Positions 37,746-47,454 are shown, numbered from the stretch's first letter. The stretch is DNA of 64,000 nucleotides from Symbiodinium natans (GCA_905221605.1 CAJNDS010001224.1:1375556-1439555), one strand, 5' to 3'. A program made the numbers and translations. Notes: a model not told the origin generated them from the sequence alone.

Positions 37746-38135
37746 CGTCTGAAAACACCGCAAATAGCATGGTAACGGACATCTGGCCGCTTGAAAACAC
37801 CGCAAATAGCATGGTAACGGACATCTGGCCGCTTGAAAACACCGCAAATAGCATGGTAGCGGACATCTGGCCGCTTGAAAACACCGCAAATAGCATGGTA
37901 ACGGACATCTGGGCGCATGAAAACGCCGCAAATAGCATGGTAACGGACATCTGGGCGCTTGAAAACACTGCAAGTTTAATGAAAACACCGCCAATAGCAT
38001 GGTAACGGACATCTGGGCGCATGAAATCGCCGCAAATAGCATGGTAACGGACATCTGGGCGCTTGAAAACACTGCAAATAGCATGGTAACGGACATCTGG
38101 GCGCTTGAAAACACCGCAAATAGCATGGAAGCGGA
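37746..38135. repeat. 42-bp tandem repeat, about 9 copies
   Basis: Unit GAAAACACCGCAAATAGCAT plus GGTAACGGACATCTGGGCGCTT. Exact 42-bp spacing at 37751, 37793, 37835, 37877 and 37919. Confidence 0.95.
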
Positions 38136-38204
38136 ATTCCGGACATACTTGAAAACCTCGCAAATAGCATTCCCGCCGCGGACACCCGGAGCTTGCGTGT
38201 CGCA

Positions 38205-38620
38205 AAAAACCATCGCAAATATCGCGGGACTCGAATTCCTCGAAACCCTTGCAAATGTCGTGGGACTCGAATTCCGGGGCCTCGAAAACCTCGCAAATAT
38301 CGTGGGACTCGAATTCCTCGAAAACCTCGCAAATATCATGGGACTCGACTTCCGGGGCCTCGAAAACCTCGTAAATATCGTGGTTCCAAAACCATCGCAA
38401 ATACCATGGTCCCCGAATTCGCTGTTTCCAAAGCATCGCAAATACCATGGTCCCCGAATTCGCTGGTTCCAAAACCATCGCAAAAACCATGGTCCCCGAA
38501 TTCGCTGGTTCCAAAAACCATCGCGAAAACCATGGTCCCCGAATTCGCTGGTTCCAAGCATCGCAAGTATACCATGGTCCCCGAATTCGCTGGTTCCAAA
38601 ACCATCGCAAATCAGACAAG
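38205..38620. repeat. 36/42-bp tandem repeats related to the preceding array
   Basis: 38226-38385 alternates 36- and 42-bp units with GGGACTCGAATTCC. 38390-38620 is a 42-bp unit with CCATGGTCCCCGAATTCGCT. Both share CGCAAATA(G/C)CATGG-type cores with the 37746 array, so all three are diverged subfamilies. A 533-codon minus frame crosses all of these arrays; I regard it as an artefact of repeat periods. Confidence 0.9.
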
Positions 38621-38818
38621 TGCAGTGTACAAGTGACTATGCAACCATGTAAGTGCATACATTTGTCCAAGTGCACACACTTCGGCTGCAAAGAGTCAAC
38701 TGCATGGAGTCAACGCACGGCAAATCGATGCTTTCGGGCCATCCCTCTTCTAGTTTTTTTAGGGTTTAGGGTTTGGGGTTTGGGCTTTGGGGTTTAGGGT
38801 TTAGGGTTTAGGGTTTAG

Positions 38819-38887
38819 GGTTTGGTTCTAGCTAAAGAGTTTGGCATGTCTGAATACAGTGGCATGGTCTGTGGAGGACAAGGCTCG
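38819..38887 (+). CDS. Penultimate exon, unknown protein
   Basis: Acceptor is the last TTTAG|G of a telomeric tract. The frame GLVLAKEFGMSEYSGMVCGG then QGS ends in phase 0 at GTACAA (38888). It joins a phase-0 exon at 38930 across a 42-bp intron. Confidence 0.6.
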
Positions 38888-38929
38888 GTACAACCTTCCT
38901 GATGGTTGCCTGCCTCTTTGTTTCCCCAG
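38888..38929 (+). other. 42-bp intron
   Basis: GTACAACC at the left, then GCCTGCCTCTTTGTTTCCCCAG, a textbook polypyrimidine tract and acceptor. Confidence 0.55.
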
Positions 38930-39208
38930 CAGGCCGGACCAAGGATGCCTGTGAGTTTGCAAAGTTCTTGGGAAGCAGAATTTGCATTTGCGGCTGACTC
39001 TGCTCGTTTTTTGGGGGTCCGCTGCAGCCAGAAGAATATTTTCATATTGTGCGGGCAGAGTTCCGCTTGGCAGAAGTTTTCTGCTAGGTGCTGTGCCCGT
39101 ATCACCCCTGAAGGTCTCTACTACAACCACCAGCATCATCAAATCAGGTTCGACTGTGGGCAGGACACGCAGATCTCTTCAACCAGCTTGTTTGTATTAG
39201 GGTCCTAA
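38930..39208 (+). CDS. Terminal exon, unknown Cys/Gln-containing protein
   Basis: A frame of 92 codons plus TAA in phase with the preceding exon. It reads AGPRMPVSLQSSWEAEFAFA, DSARFLGVRCSQKNIFILCG, ARCCARITPEGLYYNHQHHQ, then IRFDCGQDTQISSTSLFVLG. It is open for 279 bp with a perfect acceptor. Cysteines and histidines are frequent, but no recognised zinc-finger spacing is present. This is the best-supported gene end in the window. Confidence 0.65.
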   Translation, partial: QAGPRMPVSLQSSWEAEFAFAADSARFLGVRCSQKNIFILCGQSSAWQKFSARCCARITPEGLYYNHQHHQIRFDCGQDTQISSTSLFVLGS

Positions 39209-39594
39209 ACTCCAGACCCTAAACCCTAAACCCTGGGGGGGGGGGGGGGGGGGAGGGAAGTAACCCTAAATCCTACACCCCAAGCCCTAAAACCCATGCC
39301 CAAAACCTTGACTTCCGAGCTGGACCTTTGCCCAAGACCCCAGGGCTCTCACCTGGGTGGAGTTTGGGGTGCCCTTTTGGGGGACCCCTATGAGAAGTAA
39401 GGGAGTCTTACCAGGGGGCGCCATGTAGAACAGGCAGAGACTCCAGGTTTCACCTTGTTTATGTTCAGGCGGTTTGGGGTGCTGAGGGTTTAGGGCCGCT
39501 TGATGGTTCAAGGTTTTAGGGTATTTAGGGTTTCGGCTGAGCTTCAGGGTATTGAGCACGCTTCGCGGAGATGAAACATAAGGCTTTCGCTTAG

Positions 39595-39674
39595 CGATGG
39601 AGGCAAGCAGGCTTGCAGGACAGGCGGGCCTTTGCTGTTTACAGCAGCCTCTTGTCAGCAGTATAGGGACCTCA
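39595..39674 (+). CDS. Candidate exon, unknown protein
   Basis: Acceptor TTCGCTTAG. The frame MEASRLAGQAGLCCLQQPLV then SSIGTS runs into telomeric repeats. Confidence 0.35.
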
Positions 39675-39745
39675 AACCCTAAACCGTACAACCCTAAACA
39701 CTAAACCCTAAACCCTAAACTCACCTGAAATTGTCTTGGCTGTAG

Positions 39746-39819
39746 GACTCCTGCCCTATGAACATGCTGGTCGTCCTCTGGTGGTTGGGCATGTTCCTGT
39801 GGAGACTCGGGCATTTAGA
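39746..39819 (+). CDS. Internal exon, unknown protein
   Basis: Acceptor CTTGGCTGTAG. The frame LLPYEHAGRPLVVGHVPVET then RAFR ends at the TIR-D element at 39820. A small exon after the element (about 39988-40010, ALCDFQ) ends at GTATAG. Confidence 0.45.
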
Positions 39820-39985
39820 CTAGGACCCAGAGATTAGGGTTTAGGGTTTGGGGTTTGGGGTTTAGGGTTTAGGGTTTAGGGTTTAGCCCCTATTCCCCTT
39901 TCTTTAGGGTTGAGGTTTCCTTAGAAGCCTCGTTTAAAGCCAGCATAAGGGGTACTGTTTTTTTTCCTAGGCTACTCTTGGGTCT
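39820..39985. mobile_element. TIR-D element split by a telomeric tract
   Basis: CTAGGACCCAGAG, then TTAGGG repeats (about 39835-39893), then CCCCTATTCCCCTTTCTTT and the rest of the element to CTACTCTTGGGTCTAG. The tract inserted after the seventh to twelfth base of the conserved left arm. Confidence 0.75.
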
Positions 39986-40305
39986 AGTAGGGGCACTGTG
40001 CGACTTTCAAGGTATAGGATGTAGGGGTTTGGGGCCCAAAAGCACAGAATGATGATCCCTTAATCGCTCTTGTGAGGAAGGATATGTTGTTTTTTTGGTT
40101 CTTAAGCGAATAGTAGTTCAGGGCTTAATTAAGTGCTTGGAGGTTCATGGTACTTATTAACCAATTATAACTGTACTTATAACTTATAACCATATTAGGG
40201 CACTTAAGGGGCTTATGAGTGGGTTATAAGTACAGTAGTTCTAATTGGTTAATAAGTACCATGAACCTCCAAGTAGGACTTTGTGCAGCAACTAGATAGT
40301 GGCTG

Positions 40306-40521
40306 ATGCACGGCCTACTGCGCCGGGCCGATAGTTCGACCCACCAACATCTTGGGGTTCTTACACCCATACTATATTTTCAAAACGGGGTATTAATTTC
40401 TCCGCTAGCAGGCGTAGGGAAAACGCTACTTTTCGGCACTCCGCTACTCCGCGGGAGCCTTCACTGTCTGCATGCCATCCAACATGTGCCGTGGGTCGAA
40501 ACTTTCGGCCCGGGGGTGTAG
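40306..40521 (+). CDS. ORF with P-loop-like motif, unknown protein
   Basis: 71 codons from ATG to TAG: MHGLLRRADSSTHQHLGVLT, then PILYFQNGVLISPLAGVGKT and LLFGTPLLRGSLHCLHAIQH. AGVGKTLL resembles an ATP-binding Walker A loop, but the first glycine of GxxxxGKT is replaced by Pro, so nucleotide binding is not supported. An in-frame TAG lies just upstream, so it is an exon start or a true start. Confidence 0.4.
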   Translation: MHGLLRRADSSTHQHLGVLTPILYFQNGVLISPLAGVGKTLLFGTPLLRGSLHCLHAIQHVPWVETFGPGV

Positions 40522-41003
40522 TGTTTAGGGTTCAGGTTGGGATGTGCCCCCTTACACGAACAGTCCTTCAGAGGGAATTGCAATGGGGGGGGTACTATGG
40601 TCCCTATAAAGGACTGTGAGCATAAGGGGGAACATCCTAAGGTTTGGGGGTCTCGCCGGGCTCCTTAGCACAATGACCCGTAGCCAGTGAACAAACCATG
40701 CTAGAACCCGGGGTCCGCATCATGAAATATGGCATGTTCCTGAATTCCCTCAACCCGAAACCCTAAACCCTAAACCTTATTTTGGGCTCTCTGGGTACAG
40801 GTCAAGGGCCAAGCTTCAGATCTTCTCTGCTGCCTCCGAACCAAAAAAAGGGGTTTAGGGCTTAGGGGTTTAGGGTTTAGGGTTTAGGGTTTAGGGCTGA
40901 CACTGGGACCCTCAGCTCCCTCAACCTAAAGCTCGGACACTGTCTCTCACAGCATGAACAGTTAGGGTTTCGGGTGTAGGGTTTAGGGTTTAGGGTTTAG
41001 TAG

Positions 41004-41101
41004 GGACCCTGCCCCTACCCCGATGTGGCTCTTAACTGGCCGGGCTCATTTTGTTTACTGGCTCAGCCAGTTTCCTAAGGGTGGACGGCACCATCACGCT
41101 G
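41004..41101 (+). CDS. Exon, unknown protein
   Basis: Acceptor TTTAGTAG|G and donor GTAACT at 41102. The frame includes MWLLTGRAHFVYWLSQFPKG then GRHHHA. The tail AAGGGTGGACGGCACCATCAC is repeated at 41248 after an inserted block. Confidence 0.5.
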
Positions 41102-41247
41102 GTAACTATACTTCTGACCCTCTTCAGGATGCTTGTACCCCTACATATGACTACCCAATTCAACCTCCAAGTAGACCCTGAACCTAAACCCTAAACCCCT
41201 AACCCCCTAAACCCTAGTTACAACTACCCAAATGAACCTCCATGCAA
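41102..41247. mobile_element. Composite insertion: TIR-B piece, telomeric tract, TIR-B piece
   Basis: Two TIR-B right ends (AACCTCCAAGT at about 41171 and ATGAACCTCCATGC at about 41246) surround CCCTAAA repeats. The block is flanked by a 21-bp direct repeat with one mismatch (41079-41099 and 41248-41268). Confidence 0.6.
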
Positions 41248-41322
41248 GGGTGGACAGCACCATCACAGCCAGCTGGGAGTTCGCAGTTGCCTTCATAGCG
41301 TCGGCCGCGGGCCTGGGAATCC
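41248..41322 (+). CDS. Exon, unknown protein, second copy of the flanking sequence
   Basis: The frame KGGQHHHSQLGVRSCLHSVG then RGPGNPK follows the composite insertion and ends in the C-rich array at 41323. Confidence 0.35.
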
Positions 41323-41570
41323 CAAACCCCTAAACCCCTAAACCCCTAAACCCTAAACCCCTAAACCCTAAACCCCTAAACCTCTAAACCCCTAAACCCC
41401 TAAGCCCCTAAACCACTAAACTCCTAAACCCCTAGACCTCTAAACCCCTAGACCTCTAAACCCTAAACCCTAACCCTAAATCCTAAACCCTAAACCGAAA
41501 ACCCTAAACCCTAATCCCTACACCCGAAACCCTAACCCTAAACCCTAATCCCTACACCCGATACCCTAGA
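41323..41570 (-). repeat. Mixed CCCCTAAA / CCTCTAAA / CCCTAAA array
   Basis: About 30 units, mainly the 8-mer CCCCTAAA with repeated variant pairs (AGACCTCTAAACCC). Confidence 0.9.
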
Positions 41571-41630
41571 CCTCTTTGTTGTGTCAGCAGCCCCTTGCTT
41601 GGGACCAGGATCCTCCTAGTCATTCTATAG

Positions 41631-41719
41631 ACAACAGCCCCTTTGAGACTTATGTCTCTTGTTATATACAAGCCAAGGGAGTATGCAACACTGCTTTGCT
41701 CGAAACACTGTTTCGCTAA
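41631..41719 (+). CDS. Terminal exon, unknown protein
   Basis: Acceptor CCTAGTCATTCTATAG. The frame NSPFETYVSCYIQAKGVCNT then ALLETLFR ends at TAA (41717). A short TA microsatellite pair follows (41735-41960). Confidence 0.5.
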
Positions 41720-41980
41720 TGTTCAAAAGGGATGCGCGCATCTTTGTATACATATATGTATATATATATATATATATATGTATACATACTTCGCCAATGG
41801 TTGAACTTTAAACCGTTTGGGTTTCCTTTTTGAGTAGGATTAGTGACAATGTTCTTTGTTTTCCCTAGGTTTTTATTGAAGAAGTATATATATATATACA
41901 TATACATATATATATATATATACATATATGTGTATACATATATAGATGTTTACATATACATTGTATACATTGTTTTGGAG

Positions 41981-42101
41981 AACCGACGACCACACCAGCT
42001 CTGCGTTGACGCGTAAACGACGTAAACCCTTTTCCGGGGCCAGTGAGGTCCCTCAACCAAGGAATACAGCCGAAACATCAAAAAAAAAGATCCCGATATA
42101 G
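41981..42101 (+). CDS. Terminal exon, basic unknown protein
   Basis: Acceptor TTTTGGAG. The frame TDDHTSSALTRKRRKPFSGA then SEVPQPRNTAETSKKKIPI ends at TAG (42099). It is Lys/Arg/Ser/Thr-rich, as in disordered C-terminal tails. Confidence 0.45.
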
Positions 42102-42228
42102 CTGAAGGTAGGGTTTGTGGGGGCTTAGGGCTTAGGGTTCAGGGTAAGGTACCCTAACTCCTAAACCCTAAACCCCGAAACCCTAAACCCTAAACCCCTA
42201 AACCCCAAGCCTTCCTGAACTAAGGGGT

Positions 42229-42336
42229 ATGCTCTTTTTGGCTTCGGGCTTCGGAATCCTTGGGCTTGGCTGTGGGGGAAGGGCTTGGTTTCTGTTCCAC
42301 TCGATGAAGCCGAAGGTTTGTGTAGACCTTACTTAC
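42229..42336 (+). CDS. Candidate exon with hydrophobic start
   Basis: ATG-led frame MLFLASGFGILGLGCGGRAW then FLFHSMKPKVCVDLTY runs to a TIR-C element. It could be a signal peptide or membrane span. Confidence 0.35.
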
Positions 42337-42730
42337 CCCCAAAGCCCAATACCCCTTTAAATAAGGGATTTACCTTGAGTCATAATTAGCATCCCTATAT
42401 TCTTCAAGGTGTATATCTATATATACTCCTTAGTAAAGGGACACTGGGCTCTCCGGGGGTATACTGTGAGTCGGAATTGATTTCCTGTAGCATTGTTCAA
42501 GGTACATATTCCTAAGTTAAGGGATGCTGGTGCTCTTTGTAAACTCTAAGTCAAGCTGCTCCTGCCCAGTCCTTTTACATGGTGGGCGGCGCGCTCGCCA
42601 CCGCAGCATGGTGGAAACCCTAAACCCTAAACCCTAAACCCTAAACCCTAACCCCTAAACCCTAAACCCTAGACCCACCTGAGGGCTTGCGGAAGTCCAC
42701 ACTCAGCCTTGAAGCCTCGCCCCTCCCCAG

Positions 42731-42920
42731 TGGTATTCTTGTTTGTCTCTTTTTTCTTTGGGAGGTTCGGTTGGATGTATGTGTGTTCAGTGCTCAATAC
42801 TCGTTTCGTAAAGTGGCAGTTGATGTGTGAACACGAACTTCCTTTACGGTACTCTGTACAATACTTGCTGACTATGAACCCACTGTTGCTCAATTTTTGG
42901 TTTACTTGGCTCAACCCCTC
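42731..42920 (+). CDS. Exon, membrane-like unknown protein
   Basis: Acceptor GCCTCGCCCCTCCCCAG. The frame VFLFVSFFFGRFGWMYVCSV, then LNTRFVKWQLMCEHELPLRY and LLLNFWFTWLNP, runs to telomeric repeats. Two hydrophobic clusters. It could be an upstream exon of the SLC44-like gene, but no SLC44 motif is seen in it. Confidence 0.4.
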
Positions 42921-43066
42921 AACCCTGAACACTGAACCCTAAGCCCTAAACCCTATAAACCCTATAAAGGAGGGACTCAAGAAGTCGTTGTGAGTGAGCG
43001 GTGGTGGTGCTGTTGGTAGTGTTGGTCGTCGTAGTAGTACTAGTAGCAGTAGGACCAGCAGCAACG

Positions 43067-43177
43067 ATGGTCCCATGGCGTATTGGATACTTTTGTGAGT
43101 TTTTGATGTTTATGGCTCCTTCTTTCTTTCGGTTTCATCAGGTCCTGCTTTGTTTGTTCATGCTTCTGTGGTTCTAG
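43067..43177 (+). CDS. Small hydrophobic ORF
   Basis: ATG to TAG: MVPWRIGYFCEFLMFMAPSF then RFHQVLLCLFMLLW. It is preceded by a degenerate GTN trinucleotide repeat (43005-43052). Confidence 0.25.
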   Translation: MVPWRIGYFCEFLMFMAPSFFRFHQVLLCLFMLLWF

Positions 43178-43796
43178 CATGTATTCCTTCCTGCCTCGCG
43201 CTGATGGAATCATGCACTTTGTACGTTTTAGAAGCATGGGAATCGCAAGCTTGCACAGCTTTGGACAAGCCGTGGGGTTAGAGTGTTAGCGAAGAGTGGC
43301 AATCATGGCATTGGCACATACTCTTTCACCTAACCTTGCACGGCTTTATGACTGAAATTTGTCCTTCCGTTTAGGGTGTAGGGTTTAGGGTTTAGGCTTT
43401 GTGTTGCCTGCCGTTGGCCCAAGAACCCTTCACTTAGAAACCCTCAACCCTAAGCCCCTTGCTGAGGGGCATCCGAGAGCCCTCCATTTCCATTGCCAAC
43501 TGGTGGGACGCTTCCTTTGGGCAAATCGGCAAAACGGAGGTAGTTACGTGGACCGTTGCTATGGGTTTAGGGCTTAGTGTTCAGGCTTCAGGGAGTTCAG
43601 GGTGAAGAAGACTTTGCGGATGTGGATGTTGTCTAGGGACTGTTCAGAGTTAAAGATGTTTTTGCACACGTCCTGATGTTGCCCTATTTCCTAAACCCTA
43701 AACCCCAAGCCCTAAACCCTAAAGCCCCTAAACAAGTGCACAGCACTTCAAGTCGGGGAGGGCCAGGCTCAGAACGTCTGTGCTTGGGGGGTCTAG

Positions 43797-43997
43797 CTTA
43801 TTGCATCTTGGACGGGAGCCCTCAACCCTAATCGGTTCCATGTAAAACTGCTGCCCTTTGTGTCCTCGGTTAATTGCGTGAGATTCCAGCTTATAGCAAC
43901 CGTTGTTGTGCTTTGCGGCGTCCCTTGGAGAGCCTTAGGCTTCCTCACTAAGCTTGGGGTTGGTATTGGAAAACATGAGTTAGGCCAAGTTTCATAA
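43797..43997 (+). CDS. Terminal exon, membrane-like unknown protein
   Basis: Acceptor GGGTCTAG. 66 codons plus TAA: LIASWTGALNPNRFHVKLLP, FVSSVNCVRFQLIATVVVLC, then GVPWRALGFLTKLGVGIGKH. One probable membrane helix. A minus-strand open frame overlaps. A further exon at 44044-44127 (DFRALRGPDSFITRSFLTQE) lies just downstream. Confidence 0.5.
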   Translation, partial: LIASWTGALNPNRFHVKLLPFVSSVNCVRFQLIATVVVLCGVPWRALGFLTKLGVGIGKHELGQVS

Positions 43998-44216
43998 TCT
44001 GATATCTGTTTGTTGGGCTGAAAATCCCATAAGTACATTCCAGGGTTGATTTTCGAGCCCTACGCGGCCCAGATTCCTTCATAACACGATCGTTTCTCAC
44101 CCAAGAGACATTCGCCTTTCGGTCCAGGTCGGGCGGGGGGGGCGGGGTGTAGGGTTAAGAGTTTAGGCCCTAAATCCTAAACTCTACTCCCCAAGCCCTT
44201 TAAGATTGGATTTGGG

Positions 44217-44363
44217 GTGGTTGCCGAAATTAGGTGCCATGTTGGGTGTCCTTTCTACGTGGATGCTACTTCATTTGGGGAGGGGGGGGCGGTTCTAAGG
44301 CAACGTGGAGAAGGTCCTACGAATTCTGTATTAATCCCTGATATATACATATATGTATACTGT

Positions 44364-44395
<32 letters not shown>

Positions 44396-44419
44396 GTGTG
44401 TGTGTACATATACATATAC

Positions 44420-44456
<37 letters not shown>

Positions 44457-44460
44457 TATG
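44217..44460. repeat. Unique DNA plus (CA)n/(TA)n microsatellite
   Basis: The 44340-44455 segment is TA and CA dinucleotide DNA. The flanks show no gene I can support. Confidence 0.8.
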
Positions 44461-44737
44461 TGGTTTTGATGTTGTAGTTTCACACGGACAGCTTAAGTCT
44501 GTTTGTGTTTGCAGCAAATAGATGGCGCCATGACCATGCGTAAAGCGCAAGAGCACGGAACTGGCGGGGATTTTGAGGCACGGTGGCTACATGCCCCTTA
44601 GTGACGGGAGAGAGCTTCGTTCATAACTATAGAGTCCAAGGCGTATTCATCAATTTTCAGGGATGTGCCGGGTATTGGGCCCTCCGGCTAGCTATAGTTC
44701 CTTGAGTTCATAAAGAATTGAATCGTTCCCCGTCCAG

Positions 44738-44809
44738 GTGCTGTTCCGTTACCACCTCGGCACTATGGTCAAGGCGGCAGTGATCATCGGACCCTCGTCC
44801 AAGAAGCCA
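44738..44809 (+). CDS. SLC44/CTL choline-transporter-like exon (RYHLGT motif)
   Basis: Acceptor TTCCCCGTCCAG. The phase-0 frame reads VLFRYHLGTMVKAAVIIGPS and then SSKK up to TGA (44810). RYHLGT followed by xxKxxxxII is a strongly conserved segment of the SLC44/CTL multi-pass membrane family, which carries choline and related solutes. This is known from the family and matched by eye. The true exon may end at GTCAAG (44768) or just before GTAAAC (44814), because the stop interrupts the expected membrane helix. The exons listed at 46597 and 46801 fit the next conserved block. Confidence 0.55.
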
Positions 44810-45169
44810 TGAAGTAAACCCTAAACCCTAAATGAATTAGGGTTGAGGGTTGGGGGGGGGGGAGGGGCAGTCCAGGCCCACCCAGGCACAAAGCACTGCC
44901 TCAACCAAGGGAGGGGTCGGAATACATAAGTAGAGTTATAAGGGCCCTAAATTGGGTTATAAGGATCCTAAATGAGGTTATAAGTCCCAGTTAGTAGAGT
45001 AAGGGGGCCCGTCCTTGTAACTACGACTTCGTATTCCGTTCTACTATCATGGCTCCCCAAAACCTTGTTCTAATGAGTATGGCCCTTGTAGTACCCTAAA
45101 CCCTAAACCCTAAACCCTAAACCCTAAACCCTAAACCCTAAATCTACTCCCTAAGCAGCTTGGTGCAAG

Positions 45170-45240
45170 TAAGGATTCCTGCGCCCGTTCCGCTTCCTGC
45201 TGGGCACGCTGACTGCCGCGGCATCTGGTCTGCGACCCTA
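45170..45240 (+). CDS. Candidate exon, unknown
   Basis: The frame FLRPFRFLLGTLTAAASGLR ends at TAA of a telomere-like CCCTAA. RFLLGTL is reminiscent of the RYHLGT motif but is not a convincing second copy. Confidence 0.3.
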
Positions 45241-45986
45241 ACCCCCAAGGGTTTAGGGTTTAGGGGTTTAGGGTTTAGCGTTCAGGGTTTGGGTTGAGGT
45301 GATGGGGCTTCGGCGAACGGATGACGAGACCTTGTTCAGCCCGTCAGTCCCTGTAAACCCAAAAAACATGCCTTGTAACACCCTCTAAAGCCCTGCAAAC
45401 CCTAAAAAACCCTGTCAACCCCTAATGCAAAAACCTATAATCCTAAACCCTAAATCCTAAACCCTAAACCCTGAATCCTACATCCAAAACCCTAAGCCCT
45501 AAATCCTAAACCCGACGTCCTAAGCCCATAGCAGCCCTCCAAAGTTACGTCGCCCCAGCAGCTGAATCCGACACGGTTTCTGGCAGTTCTAGGGTTTAGG
45601 GTTTAGGGTTTAGGGTTTAGGCGGACCCTCCGGGTTTTTTTTAGGGGCCAGGCTCGAGGGTCTAGGGTCGAGGGGGGCCCTCCGGTTTTGAGGGTGCAGC
45701 CTTTCTCCACAGCAGCTGCTGCAGAGGGAGGTTTGAGTGCTGTTCTAGGACCCAGAGTAGGCCCTAGTACCCTTTTTTGGGGGGAAAAAAGGCACCCCTT
45801 TTATTCCCAGGTTACTCTTGGGTCTAGTGTGTGTGGGGGTTTAGGGTTTAGGGTTTAGGGTTTCGTGATTCCTGCTCTGGGGCGTTCTTCGCACGAGGCC
45901 CGGATCGACCACAACTGTCTGGGGTCAGCCATCTCAGTCTGCTGCGGCTGCCTCTTGCACGTTGATTAGCTCTGGTTGATTTGCAG

Positions 45987-46017
<31 letters not shown>

Positions 46018-46596
46018 ACATATCCATACCCTAAACCCTAAACCCCATACCCTAAACCCTAAACTCGAAACCCCATACCCTAGACCCTAAACCCTAAACT
46101 CTTGATGTTACAAGGCCTGCCAATGCTTGTAACTGGTGTGTGACTTCTTGTTGCATCCACACACCGTGCCAACCTTTGGCCCATGTCTACGCAGGTAAAG
46201 CCAACAATATACAGTCGTATACTGGAAAACGGTTTTCCGGCGCTAGGGTACCCTAAGTTTCTTCATGAACCCATGTCTACTCAGCCAATAATATACTTCT
46301 GATCTCGATTTCACACAACCTGCGGCTAACCCAAGGCCATAAGGAGAAACGGCTCCAAACCCCCAACCCCTGAACCCTCAATGATGCTCTTCTACTATCT
46401 GCTTGAGAACCGCCCCAAAACAGGAGGTAGTAATCCCTGTATCGCCCTTGCAGGGAAGACTATTGTATACGTTTTTGGGTGGCTCTTAAGCGCATAAATA
46501 GTAGTCTTGGCGGTGAACTTTAGCTCTAAACCCTAAACTCCGGTTCGCGGGCTTGGTGTTAGGGTGTCGGGGGTTCGGATGGCCGATGGCAAAAAG

Positions 46597-46655
46597 GCGT
46601 CGTGGACACGTACGAGCAGCACTTTGAGAAGTTCTCTGCGAACGCCTACATCGAG
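46597..46655 (+). CDS. SLC44/CTL exon (NAYI motif, first half)
   Basis: Acceptor GCAAAAAG|G. The frame VVDTYEQHFEKFSANAYIE ends in phase 0 at GTGTTG. An EKF...NAYI sequence follows the RYHLGT helix in SLC44 proteins, so order and motif agree with 44738. The intron to 46801 contains a TIR-E element. Confidence 0.6.
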
Positions 46656-46662
46656 GTGTTGC

Positions 46663-46762
46663 CTACTATTTGCTAATTGCTTAAGAACCCCTCAAGCAAT
46701 GGAAAATAAAATGTTTGTTGTTCTTTTCATTTTGCTAGGGGCTTCTTAAGCAAATAGTAGTA
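46663..46762. mobile_element. TIR-E element inside a GT-AG intron
   Basis: ACTATTTGCTTAAGAACCCC and TTCTTAAGCAAATAGTAGT inverted ends. The enclosing intron runs 46656-46800, with GTGTTG and GCAAGCAG ends and matching exon phases. Confidence 0.7.
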
Positions 46763-46800
46763 ACCTCACCTAACCCCATCAGCGTGGCATTTGCAAGCAG

Positions 46801-46842
46801 GTGGCGCTTTCGTCGAAACCCCTGTGGGGCGCCGCAGAGAAG
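46801..46842 (+). CDS. SLC44/CTL exon (NAYI motif, second half)
   Basis: The phase-0 frame VALSSKPLWGAAEK ends at GTGGGC (46843). Joined to the previous exon it gives NAYIEVAL...AAEK, the arrangement of the NAYI-xxAI-x6-SAxxA region of SLC44. The following exon is not resolved; 46950-47034 is a weak candidate. Confidence 0.6.
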
Positions 46843-47379
46843 GTGGGCTTAGGGTTTCGGGTTTAGGGTATCGGGTGATATCTTGACATCTACTCAAATT
46901 TCTTTTCTTGATTCGCGTGTGCTCACTCATGGTGACATGGGTGAATAGGAGAGCTTGCGTCAGATTGCATGATGCGACTTCTGAGAGTTTGCATGTTTGC
47001 CGGCAGCCTCAAATTCCGCTGCCCAAAAGGGCGTAGGCTTTAGGGTTTAGGGTTTGGGGCTGCTCAGATCTTGAGAAGTTTACAGGGAGGAAGTGGCTAA
47101 GTCTGGAGCCGTCTCCGTCTCCATCTACCCCTGTTCACTACTTACTGTTAAAAACTTCCAAAAAAAGCTTACTATTAGTTTAGGGTCTCGGTTACAAGGA
47201 TAAGAATCCCTATATACCCCTTACAAGGAATATTTTGTTTTGGAGGGGGTTTTTGCGCAAACAGTAATTCATCTTCATGCAAGCAGCATCAGGTACCGTG
47301 CCGAATAGAGTCAGAGTGTTTCCTGGCAAGCCCCTTCAAGCTTTTCGCTTTCAGACTGTTTGGTTTCCCTTCCGTCAGA

Positions 47380-47454
47380 ATTGCTAGGGTGACAGGCGAC
47401 AGGTTTATCATCCAGCATAACAGCCGCTTGAAGCAGAAACCCTAAACCCTAAAC
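47380..47454 (+). CDS. Candidate terminal exon
   Basis: Excellent acceptor TTTGGTTTCCCTTCCGTCAG. The frame IARVTGDRFIIQHNSRLKQK ends at the TAA of the first CCCTAAA unit. Confidence 0.4.

Noticed and set aside
42230-42250. Dinoflagellate spliced-leader relic
   Set aside because: CTTTTTGGCTTCGGG is only partly similar to the TTTTGGCTCAAG end of the leader; no convincing relic was found in the window.
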